A stretch of DNA of 64,000 nt from Phylloscopus collybita (lineage: Eukaryota > Chordata > Aves > Passeriformes > Phylloscopidae), in assembly GCA_027886175.1 (NCBI GenBank), contig JAJNNQ010000040.1:28974001-29038000 (forward strand). The letters run 5' to 3'. Every line of letters starts with the position of its first letter. The stretch's first letter is position 1. A model generated the notes under the pieces. The model made no database searches and was not told the DNA's origin. It saw only the letters and a list, made by a program, of their open reading frames with translations. Made by a program: the position numbers and the translations under genes. Positions 12,290 through 23,359 of the stretch are shown here, piece after piece.

Positions 12290-12760
12290 GTGTGCACAGT
12301 GACCTCTAGCTTCCGGAAGACATTTGTAAGTGCCAATTGTGAGAAAGTCTGAGGTTGTATCCAATGACATTTTCACCTTTCTGCTTCTCCGTGCAGCCAA
12401 ATGATATTTTCAACTCGAAGAATTAAAACGCAAGTAAGATATACTGAACAAAATTTGAGCCTGTGCCCTTTCAGCCGAAAGTAAACATCCGCTATCAAAA
12501 AGACCTTTTGTTCTTGGTTGACAGTTTAAATTTTGCTCTAGTAATTAATCGCAGATTTGTAATTTAATAGTTCGGGGAGAGAGCAAAGAAGTAATTCTAA
12601 GAAATCACTTCATGAGTAACTTAATTTTGGTCAAGGAGCACTCCAAAGCGCTCATGATAATTGATCACTGTTGCATGCATTTCACGCAACCCACTGACCG
12701 AGCAGAAAGCCACTCTGCTCGTCGAAACACGGTTCTGCCAAGGGGACAGAGAGCTCCGTG
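12290..12760. promoter_or_regulatory. candidate enhancer with ETS palindrome and homeobox-type sites
   Basis: A perfect ETS-type palindrome CTTCCGGAAG sits at 12310-12319. AT-rich homeobox-type words follow: GTAATTAATCG (12541-12551), GTAATTTAATAG (12559-12570) and TCATGATAATTGATCAC (12652-12668). CpGs are kept in the AT-rich part (AACTCGAAG, AAAACGCAAG, AGCCGAAAG, ATCCGCTATC, CTCGTCGAAACACGG). This looks like a constrained non-coding element next to the GC-rich patch at 12830. No functional data can be drawn from sequence alone. Confidence 0.4.
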
Positions 12761-12829
12761 AGTCTGCAGCCTTTAGCCAGTGCTGAAGGATTTCCAGATT
12801 CCTTGCTGGAGGAATTTGACCCCAGCGCT

Positions 12830-12975
12830 GGAATTCGTCTCCTGCGCAGCCCCCCACGGCGAGCTGTTTCCTCCACAGCCGTGGGCCGGCGGCGCGGGGA
12901 GGGAGGAAGGGAAGGAGCCGCTGGGGCCCGAGCAGAGGCAGGCGGGTCCTGCCTGCAGCCGGGCTAGCGCCGTGG
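12830..12975. other. small GC-rich, CpG-containing patch
   Basis: About 145 bases with clustered CpG (GGGCCGGCGGCGCGGGG and CTAGCGCCG) in otherwise moderate DNA. It is too short for a typical CpG island. It could mark an orphan promoter or enhancer associated with the block at 12290-12760. Confidence 0.45.
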
Positions 12976-13066
12976 GGCAGCAGAGCACCCCTGGGCACCC
13001 CGACCTGCCACCCTGTGGTAGCAGAGCACCCCTGAGCACCCCGACCTGGCACCCTGTGATAGCAGC
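12972..13066. repeat. 41-bp tandem repeat, about 2.3 copies
   Basis: AGCAGAGCACCCCTG(G/A)GCACCCCGACCTG(C/G)CACCCTGTG recurs with an exact 41-base offset (copy starts at 12979 and 13020), and a third partial copy begins at 13061. The copies differ at only a few positions, so the duplication is fairly young. Confidence 0.9.
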
Positions 13067-15253
13067 CAGGAAGCTACTGAGCCCTTCAGGTGAGGCCTGT
13101 GCACAGACACTTGTGATGCTCCTGCCTGAGCCCTGGGCCTGTTTGTTTGTCCTTACACTTTGCCACCACCCTGGTCTGCAGTTCTCACGGCCAGCTTTAC
13201 ACAGGCGATGGGTGACTCAGTTCAGTGGGTGAACAGGGAGTACCGACTACAGCAGCATGCCTAGGGAGGAGCAACCATACCTTCCACTGTCTCGGAGTCC
13301 TGGCAGAACTGGCTTTCCCCTTAACCTCATGACACCTGAATCCCACATAGAGATAACCTGCTTGGTCTGCACCCCAGATGCTTGGTCTGCACCTCAGCTT
13401 CCCTCACAGAGCCTGGTGCTCATTGGGTTGGAGCCAGACAGTGATGGGTTCTACTCTTGGCCCCATGCTGCCACTCTGCTGGGAGAGCTGGAAGAGGGAG
13501 GTAGGAAAAATGTGACTCATGAGGGTGATCCAAAACTAGGACAGGGTCATATGCTTGGAGGGAGGTGGAGAGTACTGATATACAAACCCAGGGGTGTTTG
13601 GCTGTAGGTTACCAGCCTGGCAAGAGGCAGGAGCAAGGCCCCAGCTGAGCAGCTGGGCTTTAACACAGGTGCCAGAAGCAGAACTGATCCCAGCTGTAGG
13701 TGCTTTTGCCTCTTGGCTGCTGCAGAGACCAGTACAAGACTGTGTTGCCTTCTTGAGGGAGGTTGCCTTTGTGCTGCAGGGATAAGTGGCTGAGGTAGGA
13801 GAAGCCCCCACAGCAGGATCAGCACCGTGGGGAGGGCAAAGGGAAATGAAAAATTTCCTTCTCTGAGACAGAGCTTGTCATTCACCCCTCCAAGGATTGC
13901 CTCCTTGCTTCCATTCACCTGGACTGAACCCCAGATTTCTTATCAAGTGAAATGAGCCCCGAATCTGACTTCAAAGCTCTGACCCTTCCTACTGTCAGCC
14001 CCCTGTGGCTCCTCTCTGTCTGTTGCTATCACGTATTTCTATATATAACACAAGGCTCCTGTCTGCTGCAAAGGGTGTTTTCTGAGGTAAAGTTAAAATA
14101 CATAGCAAAACCTTTAGAAACAGAGCCTTGAAAACACAATTGGACTATCCTGACTGCTGTGTCATTATTCAAAAAATTGTTGAATGAAGGTCAGCTCTTG
14201 AACAGGTTTGAATTTTTATGGTTCTGTGAATTAACTTTCTCCTAGTCCCAGAAAGCTGCAAGTTGAGGTCTTTTGTACCACCGAGAGGTAGGCTTTGATA
14301 ATCCCAGTGATATCTGAATCCCTAAGACTTCTGTCGCTCAAGAGTACTGCTTACAGTCATCAAGTAGCTGCAGCTGAAAGAGGTGGGTGCCAGCTTGCCC
14401 TTGAGCTCTGCACTTCCTATCAGCTTTCCAATAGCACTTCCTCCCTGTTTCTGGGTGCAGTTCAACATTCTCTGCCTTTGCACCCAAAGACAACAGTTGG
14501 AGCCTTGCCATTGACCTCAGTGAATGTAGAAGTACTCTCATGGCACTGATAATGACCTACAAAGCCCCAACTAAGTTCATCTTTTTATGTCCTCTTCCCA
14601 TGCATGATACCAGGATGAAAAGCTTCAGAGGCTGTGCTGACCAGCTTTTAAATCTGTCTGAAGCAAGCAATCCTCAGAGGCTGGCACAGATTTGACACAT
14701 CATGTTCTTTTGCCTCATTAAGCATGCCAGCTTAATAGAAGTAGTTTTGATCCATGATGTTCTGAAACAGATCACTGACACTGGTTGCTGGAGGACTAGG
14801 CAGTATCTTGCTTCTGTTTGTGTTGCAGCAATACTCCATTAAATGAGCCCTGGATGCAGTCTTGGCAAGCTAATGTACATCCATACCAATTTGCTAGGCT
14901 GTCTGCAGGTATTCCCCTGAGGACTGGATTCCATGGTGATTTACAGTTAATCATTGTTTCCCCATGACTTTGTGTTTTTTTAAGCCAAATGCTCAATATT
15001 CTGGGCAGGTGTCATATGGTGCAACTTCCTGCTGTGGTAAGCAGAGAAAGTCAGTGGCAGCTTGAGGAAATACTGGGTTAGGAAAGTGTGGCTTTCTGAT
15101 GGTAAGCGCAGGTCCTCAGTGTCCTTGCAATCTGAAGGACATTGTTGCTTTGGCTTCACTTGTCTTCCTCTGTTATGGAAAGATAGCACTGGCAACAACT
15201 AGCATATCTAAAGACCCAGCACTGAGTCTTTTGTTTTCAGAGTAGAGTTTGAA
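13067..15253. other. intergenic, nothing recognised apart from a 20-bp duplication
   Basis: TGCTTGGTCTGCACC is duplicated with a 20-base offset at 13359-13398. Otherwise this is unique sequence without gene or element. Confidence 0.6.
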
Positions 15254-15277
15254 ATGAGTCACCTACAGGTGAGTCAA
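15254..15277. promoter_or_regulatory. paired AP-1 sites flanking an inverted CACCT/AGGTG pair
   Basis: TGAGTCA occurs at 15255-15261 and again at 15270-15276. Between them CACCTACAGGTG (15260-15271) holds CACCT and AGGTG in inverted order, the arrangement bound by ZEB/Snail-type factors. Exact consensus pairs this close are uncommon by chance. Binding is inference. Confidence 0.4.
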
Positions 15278-16761
15278 CTCATAAGCTGCATTGACAGGGT
15301 GCCAGATACTATGGTAGCAGAGGAGGAGCTATGCTGGGTCCAGAATGAAAGGTGTCGCATGTCCTTTTGTGATGCCAGAGTGTTTAGAAACTCAGGCCTG
15401 GTTGTGGGATGGATACTCAGCCAAATATTCCCATTAAAAAAATGGCTTGTCAGCTAACCGTGTCTGTCCACCCAAAGCAGGTGCTCTGTATTCAGCTGTT
15501 TCTCCTAACACAGGAAAGAGGCCTGGTTCACCTCAGCCAGTCAGCTCTGCTCAGAGTGCAGGGGAAATTCCACAAATGTCAGGGAGTTTGGGTTAAAACA
15601 GTGTGTATGGAGACTTTTTTGAGATTCCAGATGTTTTGAGTTGTCTTTATAAAAATAAAGGAATCTTTTAATACTTCATCCATGTTATAAAAATCTGCTT
15701 TGTTTGTGTTTATCCAAAATTTGTGTTTGTCCTGGACATTTCATAGGTCTGTGCTAATGGATATCCGCAGTGCTATGACTCCATATGTCAGTTGCAGAAA
15801 CCCAGCTTGTCCTCCCATGCCCCGACTTAGGAAATCTCTTGCCGGAGACTCGGGCCAGGACAAGGAGCAAATGAATGTTTCCTTGTGTAGCTGTAGAATG
15901 TGGGTATAGTGAATGCTTGGGAGACCAAAGGGCAGATAGCCATGCTGAATGGAAACACTGGTTATTTCTGGCTAGTACGTGCCTCATGTGAGAAGTGCTT
16001 GCTGTATTTTTGGACACCTCTGACAGCAAGTGAGTGCTCTTGAGGCCATGGATGTGAACAGGACAAGAGACGGGAAGATTTCTGAACCTTGAGGACATCC
16101 AGATAGGATGTCTATGAACTTGCCCTGATGGGTCAAGGAAACAGTACAGTGGGTAATGAGTGTTCTGACTCAAGGCAATATTTCTAACTGATTTTGCTGA
16201 AAAACCACAGTATGTGCTGGGTATCATGTTCATGAGACCGGCTGGTTCTCAATGAAATCTTCCAACCAGCTTGCCTGCAATAAGTGCAAGCAGCACATGG
16301 CTGATGATAGGAATAAAAGAAGGTAAATAAGAATATAATACAAATGTAGAATGGGTATAAGTGAACCAGGCCTAAACTTCAGAGAAATTCACAGGCTGCT
16401 GATGGCTATGGACTGAAATGGATATCTGCTGTAGGGATCCAGGCCACTGATCACTGGTTGGCATGGCTACTCTCATGTATGTGGAAGGCTATGTCAACAG
16501 GAGACCTGCCACTTCTCTGAGCTCTGTGCACATCAGGTCTTCAGTGTTGTGCATGCAGTAGGAATCAGCCTTAACTACAGTTGCCTTCACAGAGCCCTGT
16601 AGGGATGAACGCAGGTGTTCTCCAAGTAGATAATTCCTTTTCCTTGTTTCTTGGGTTTTGTGAAAAATTCAAAAGCTACTAATAGTTGATAACTTCTTTT
16701 TAAATTTCTGATCCCTGCTGTTGCAGTTGCCAATGGAAATGATTGTATTCCCCAGACCCCG
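15278..16761. other. intergenic, nothing recognised
   Basis: Unique sequence. Open frames up to 159 codons (16233-15754 on the - strand) have no family resemblance. Confidence 0.6.
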
Positions 16762-16779
16762 CCCCCCCCCCCCCCCCCC
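16762..16779 (+). repeat. poly(C) run, 18 bases
   Basis: Eighteen uninterrupted C follow a short C-rich lead (GACCCCG). The length is prone to sequencing error and polymorphism. Confidence 0.95.
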
Positions 16780-19700
16780 GGACTAAGTGTTTTTAATGGG
16801 ATCTCATCTTCCATACCAATAATGGTAATTCCTTCCAAGCATGTTACTCCAATTCTACCCTTCCATTCTGGGGCTTCCTTCAATACAGTAATATATTTCT
16901 CACTTATTTCACCTATTAATTTCTGTAGTAAAGAGTGATGTTCAGATCCCTGTATTGGCTTTGGATATGTAGCAGATTTTGGAGTGGGATCTTAAGCGAA
17001 CTGCTGTCTTGGTTGTAGGCTTTGGCATGGGAGAGTGATAGAGTGAGAGTGATGATTTCCTGTGTGGAGGATGTTACCTGAAGATGTGTCTCAGCAGGTG
17101 CAGGGTAAGAGTCATCTGACCAAATGTAGGTGTCCCTGAGTATTCATCTTGGTCCCCTTTAAAGTCAATAGAGAAAAATAAGCATTTCTGGAGTGTGATT
17201 CATCTTAGTCTAAAGGAGATGTATAAAGTAAATCAGATGATTCACACCCCAGACATGCCTCTTTCTCTGCATTGAATATAAAAGGTGACTTGCTCAGATG
17301 TAGATATCTAAAGCAGAGTGAGACAAATCCCACTCAAAGCATCATCTTTGAAATGACAGCTCTGGAAAATATGCAGAAATAATGTCCTCCCAGCTAAGCA
17401 GTGTTCAAAGAACCTCATCCACCCTCTCTGCATCTTTTCTTTACACCTGCCATTATGAGCAGTGTGTTCATAATAGAAGATATGCCACAAGTTTTTTTAT
17501 TTGTTGACTTCTTCTGCAGGAGCATTAGGACACTGTTGTAGGTCTGTAGTGTGGAGCGGAGCAGAGAAGGTCTGTGGGTCTGACCCACTCAGAAAGTGTG
17601 GTGCAAACGGGGAAAACATGGTCTGTAGTGCAAAACTCTACTGTGGGAAAGCAGCACGTTGAGCCTTCATGTTGCCATGGTGCATGTCTCTTGCATCTCA
17701 CACAGTGGGCCAGGGAGTATTAAACACTAGTCAGACTGAAACAGCCTCTAATCTTTGTCTAGAAGGAGAGAAAAGTTGTAGCTGAGAAAAAGAGTTTAAA
17801 TTGGCCTGCTGCTGTATTGTATTTTGTAGGCGAACTTCCCCCTGCAGCCATTTCGAGCTGAACACTGGTGACTGTCCTCCATGCTGACTTCTGTCCATCC
17901 ATCCTCAGGGAATTCCTAAGCTCTGACTGTGCTGAATCAGTCAGTGCTTGGCTGCTCTGATATATCCTCCTGTTGACAGTGTAAGCTATTGCAGTGAGCA
18001 CAACAGGAATAATGAGTCCTGGAGTCAGATTAGTGGGGACACAGGCTTTAGAGACATTAACAGACTCCTCTTTTTGTTTTTGCGCAGTAATGTCCTATGG
18101 GTACGTGCATTTTAGAGTTTTCTCCAAGTGGGAATTTCCATCTGGAAGCAACATTTTAAAGAGGGCAGTCAAGCCAGGGCCCTGCTGGCGTTGGATGGAG
18201 AAACATGATGGCTCATCAGTTTCCCTCATTGGATCAGTGCCACCATGGCTGCTCACCAGCCGCTGGATGGAGGGCGACATCTGCTCAAGGTGATCCCTAG
18301 GCAGGAAAGGGCATGCCGAAAACAGGCACAGCCAGACCAGATGTGCAGTGACACTGTTTGTGATAGAAGTGGGACAGCAATGTTGTAACCACATGAACTT
18401 TAAAGGGACCCTGATCTCTGTGACACAGTTGCTCTAGTTCCAAGGGCAGGGTGGTGTTTCCTGCAGCTGAAAACAAAAAAATTAAAGGAGAAAAAAAGTG
18501 GTGTGTGGAAGCAAGACACGCTGATTGTGATGGATTTCAATAAGTTTTTGTAATAGAATACTTCCAAAATTGCCAGGCATCAGTGGTGGGTCCTTCATTT
18601 GTTTCCAGATATGTTGGCTGTTAGAGTGCAATGCCAAGCTCTGTGTTGGCTCAGGACGGAAAATATGATTTTGGTGGTTTTGTTCAATTTAACTGTGCAG
18701 TGACATGACTTAACTCTCTGCAGGCCTCTGCTGTTGTGTTTTGTTGAGCATTATATGAAGCCAGAGGTGTTGTGAGGGGACCTTCATAAACATCTAAAAA
18801 TGACACATTTGCATTTCAGTGTGAGGTCTGAAACTTGACATCTGAGGACTGTACTGCAGAGCTGCCAGGTGAGAGGCAGTGAGGCTCCAGAGGTTAACAG
18901 GGTGCCAGGGTCCAGGGCCAGCAGCCTGGTTACACAAAGGATCAGAGCAATGGCTCTTGCCTCAGCATCAGGTCCCCAAGAGGTTGAGAGCAGGAATACT
19001 GGAAAAACCGGACAGATCCCTTCTCTTTCCCAATCAATCCTCTGTAGCAATCATAGTGAAAGAATGTCATGTGGCTCTAAGCTGCTGGCCTAAGCTCCCT
19101 GAGAAGTGTTCTGGGAAGGGGCTTCCAGTGGTCTTGCAAAGCCCATATCTCTTCCCCAAAGATCTAACAACCCTGTTGTTTCTAACTGCCTATGGGACAT
19201 GGAAGAAAGAGCCAAGATTTTGGTGCCCATCTTCATCTTATGTGTTCCAGTTGTGGTACAAGACTTTGTGCTTCTCCTGTTCAACAAGAACAATTCTTCA
19301 GGAAAAGACCCCCACAACCTTTTAGTATTTAGATGCTGCAAATCTCCATAATGGTTTTCTTCTGCTTTCTATGGCAGGTTCACTTTTGATTTTTCCACCA
19401 CTTGTGACGTATGCCAGCCTAGGCTGAGAATAATGTTGCAGTGACTTGAATTATGCATCTAGTAAAATGCATGGATTGACATGATGTGGTATGAGGGGAA
19501 CCCTCAAAGGTTTCCGTTAGGATCAGGAGGTTCCTCCATAGCCCCCCTCTCAGACCAAAAAATAAGAAAAAAATTCTCACATGCAACCCAAAGAGCAAAT
19601 CAGGTTTACAAAGGTAAGTTCAATCCTAAAAAAAAAATCAAACAAAAAAAAGAACAGAAATATTATGGACTTATACTGCTAAGCATTTTTTAAATACAGT

Positions 19701-19854
19701 TGTTTTGACTTTCACAAAAAGAACAAAACAAAACAAAAAGAAAGAGGGTAGTACAATTGAGGTAATCTGGGATGTAGATCAATGCCAGAGGATTTCAATA
19801 CTTTAATCACGAGTTTTTTAACCTTTCCTTCTGTCTTCAGAGTTTTCTTGCGAC
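16780..19854. other. intergenic, nothing recognised
   Basis: Unique sequence with no supported gene or transposable element. The open frames near 18870-19340 overlap in three frames and both strands and are composition effects. Confidence 0.6.
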
Positions 19855-19961
19855 TTTTTTTTTTTTTTTTTCACAGCAGAACCATTGTACTTCTTGCTGC
19901 ATTCCCTGTGGTATGGGCAGATGGATCTGAAAGTCATCAGCAAGCAGTGAAAGTAATGCAG
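19855..19961 (+). other. exon-like segment: T17 acceptor, 85 bp, consensus donor
   Basis: Seventeen T followed by CACAG (AG at 19875-19876) form a textbook 3' splice site. Exactly 85 bases later AATGCAG|GTAAAT (donor at 19962) is a good 5' splice site. The segment is open in one frame but codes for nothing recognisable. It might be an exon of a non-coding transcript, or chance. Confidence 0.25.
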
Positions 19962-21339
19962 GTAAATGAAATTGCTCCTAAAGTCCGGGAGGAGCACATG
20001 TGGGGAAGAGTACTTCATTGCACAGATTCCATACTGGTGGAATGTGGTTTTTTTCCCCCTGAAATTATTACTTCATGTGATTAAGGCTTGTGCAAATGGA
20101 GGTTGACTGTATATTTACTCAAGGTAATGAACACAGATTACATTCTGGAACATCTTTCTAACCCTTGAGTAATGTTGACTTGTTCCCATTCCCTCCCCTT
20201 TGACTATTATCTCCTGTTTAGTGTTTCTTGTTTAATCTAATAGGCTAGTGGGTCATCTTCTGGTGTTGCCTGACTCAGTAACGTGGCTAACCTGCAGAAT
20301 ATGTCAATACAAGCAGGACAGAAATGAGTAGCCAACAGGACTGAACAGGATGGACTGGTTACAGAGACAGTGAAGTTCATCAGATAGCAAACTATCCAAT
20401 TGCCTTCTAGCTCTCCTGTGGGGTGGTTGATTGTTTGTTTGTTTTTTAAATTTTGATGAATATTTAGGCTGCAGCCATAAAATCCCACTGTGTTGGTCAG
20501 CAAGTGTTTGCTTAAAACTGTTTCTGGATCAGATACATATTATTCATATGACATTGGGTGTCTGAATGAGTGTTTTCAAGAAGTACAGACTCATTTGTAG
20601 GTACCTTCATTTTTGACTTTTGTGCTTCAGCCTCTTGGAAGACATTTCAGAAAATTGTCCCCAGACTGGTTCCCATAGGATTCAGTCAGAGAAAGCAGTC
20701 ACATCATTCTCTGTGATTGCGTTTGTAACCTAGCAAAACTAGGTCCTTAGTTCTCACTGTTTTCCTGACTTCTTCCCTCTGTAAGGGTATATTCTCCCCT
20801 TCTGATGGAACTCAAGGTTTATTCAGTAATGCTAAGAGTATTAGGGAACTCAGAAAAAAAAATTAGCACTAAAATGAAAAGCATTAGCTGTCTTCAAATA
20901 CCACTTTTTTTTTTCAGTGAAGAGCTTTAGAAAAGCCTCTCTGATTTTCATCTGAAATTAAAATTCCATATGCAGTATATTAAGTGTCTAATTAGGTAAT
21001 TCATTTTACAGCATTCTTCTGAATGACTTGATTGAAATGAATGGATTTTAATCTTGGGGGGTGGAGGGAAGGAAGGAATAAATGCTTAGAGGTTTGTTCT
21101 GTTTCAGCACTTGCATTTTGAAACCTGAGTTAAATGTTTAAAACAAATGTGAAATGTCTTTCCTGGAATTAAAAACTGGCCACTTTTGCTGTTTGATAAC
21201 ACCTTTTGGGATGTGGTAATTGTATATGTGATTGACAAGTAGTTTAAAAGGGCAATTCTCTGGTTCAGGGAAGCAAAGGAAGGCAGCAGAGGAAAGTGTG
21301 AAGGAAAGTGTTCTAACTTACGATCTTATTAGTTGGGCC
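19962..21339. other. intergenic, AT-rich, nothing recognised
   Basis: Unique sequence with homeobox-like words near 20940-21060 (GTCTAATTAGGTAATTCATTTTA at 20977-20999 in outline). No gene or mobile element. Confidence 0.5.
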
Positions 21340-21400
21340 GTTAAAATGTATTCAGTCATTCATTAAAGCTTATTCATAAAACTCATTATTCATTAGAGCA
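21340..21400. promoter_or_regulatory. cluster of ATTCATTA/ATTCATAA words
   Basis: Within 60 bases the words TTCAGTCATTCATTAAAG, TTATTCATAAAAC and CATTATTCATTAGAG repeat an ATTCAT(T/A)A core four times. This may be a homotypic POU/homeobox-type site cluster or a decayed simple repeat. Confidence 0.3.
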
Positions 21401-23327
21401 CTTTGGGGAGTGGGGGGAAAAGCACTGAACAGCAGCAGTCATTTATTTACACTAGCAATTTCATCATGGAATTAGATCATGGGGCCAGATTCACCTCTGC
21501 ATTTCGGCAGTTCAGTTTCACTGACATCATGGAATAACTACCAATTTAGACTAATCTGTGGCAGAACAAAACCCAGCCCAAACTGCTTCTTTAAGAGGAT
21601 GCCTTGGGCAATTTCTTTGCTGTCTTATTGCTGGCTAGGTCTTGGGAAACTTTACAAATGGATAAAAAATTAAAGAAGTATGAGAAATGGATCTTCTCAC
21701 TGAGCAATGTTCAACTGAATCATTCCATTGAGGTAGTTAGAAGAAGATGGATGTGAAAAGCATTCACATTAATAATTAGTAACTCATTTTAAAGAGTTTT
21801 TACCCCTGCTGTTCTGACAATTTTGAAACAAGATTAGATTTTCAGTCCTCACATAAAAGGTTTGGGGTGACAGCAGAGGACAGGAAGGCATAACACCAAA
21901 GCTCTTATTTTGTTAATATGATATACAGCATATAAGATCACAGTAGTCAGTAATGGGAAAGAGCCAGTAAATTACTGAACTCATGCCTTTGCAAGAAAAA
22001 GTGTGTTAAGTAATGATCATTCTTCTTCATAGCAGCACTGAAGTTCTTCCTGATTTTTAGCTGAATCTCACAGAGGGAGCAGCCCACATGAGGCTGAAGA
22101 AGTGACTTAGCACCTCTTAATTGATGCACAGAACTGTCTGCAGGCTTTCTGCCTGGGGGTGAATGTCATGCTTTGGAAAATTCAGGCAGAATTTTTAAAA
22201 CTTCCTTTCATTGGCATTGCTCATCCTAGAAATCCTACCTGTTATTTTATGATTTGAGTTCTTACTGTAAGACTGAGATAAAAGATATTCCTTTCCGTAT
22301 TAATGAACAGCAAGTTAGGAGACAACACTAAGGGAAACTAATGCTTTTAAGGCATTCCTTAGCTGTTACCTAATGCCACAAGTATTGTATCATAGATGTG
22401 ATGGGACTGGCAAGAAGCAAAGTCATAGCACAGCTGCTCTGTGGGTCCTTGAACTCCACCATTTCTGGTCCTGAGTTGAAGGACTCAGCACTGAGATATG
22501 GCACCATTCACATGGAACCTGAGGAAGATACTGATCCCCAGTATCTAAACCAGCTCTACTAAACCAGGTGGTATTATGGAGACACAGCATGAACTTGAGC
22601 TTTTTTTTTGTCTCTTATTTTGCTTCTTTAAAAATCCTCCTTCACTGTGACCTTGAACTCTCCTTGTTGTGGAGGGTGATGATGTAAGTCCCAAGGAAAC
22701 AGCCAGGAGGAAAATCTGAAGCTTGTGGTCATGGAGCCAGTTCTCTGATGACAGAAAGTGGAGTATTTCCCCTGGAGGCAGTGGACTTATTCTAGCTGAC
22801 AATCTGACCTATTGAATTTCAGGTTCCTTTTGTGGGAGCAGCTCAGTGAATGATTTGATCTGAATTTCTGGGGCAGGGCAAGCCAGGAAGATTTCAGACT
22901 TTTAATTGGCAGTATAATGTCTTTAGAAATCCAGCCTTTGTCATTTTACCTTCTGATCATCTTTCAGCTGCACAGCTGTCTCTTGCTTTGACTCCTGTAC
23001 AAAATCCAGAGTCTCCATTACAGCAGTCCTTCCCTGGTTGACTACTTAGAGTCTGTCCTGGCACAACAAAGGAAGACCTGGCAATTTCCTTTTGGGACCA
23101 GTTGTGTGAGCTCCAGAAGAGAAGGTAGCTCTGCTGGAAAGCAGGAGAACTCCTTGCCATCAAAGCACTCCCAGAGAAGGAGGTAAAGGGGAGAGGATAA
23201 GAACCACCAACCAGCACTGGCTCCCTGGTTCTTCCTCAGGTTCATATTCAGTGCCGGAGTAGACACTGGATATTGTGGCAAAAGAGATTAGGCAGCCATG
23301 TGTCATAGACGGCTGTGAAGACTGGGA
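21401..23327. other. intergenic, nothing recognised
   Basis: Unique sequence of average composition. No gene, RNA or element supported. Confidence 0.6.
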
Positions 23328-23359
23328 AAAAAAAAAAAAAAAAAGAAAAAAGAAAAAAA
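23328..23359 (+). repeat. poly(A)-type simple repeat
   Basis: Seventeen A (23328-23344) followed by G-interrupted A runs to 23359. No element body precedes it, so it is scored as simple repeat and not a retroposon tail. Confidence 0.85.

Noticed and set aside
23328..23359. Poly(A) as the tail of a processed pseudogene
   Set aside because: No recognisable coding sequence or target-site duplication flanks it.
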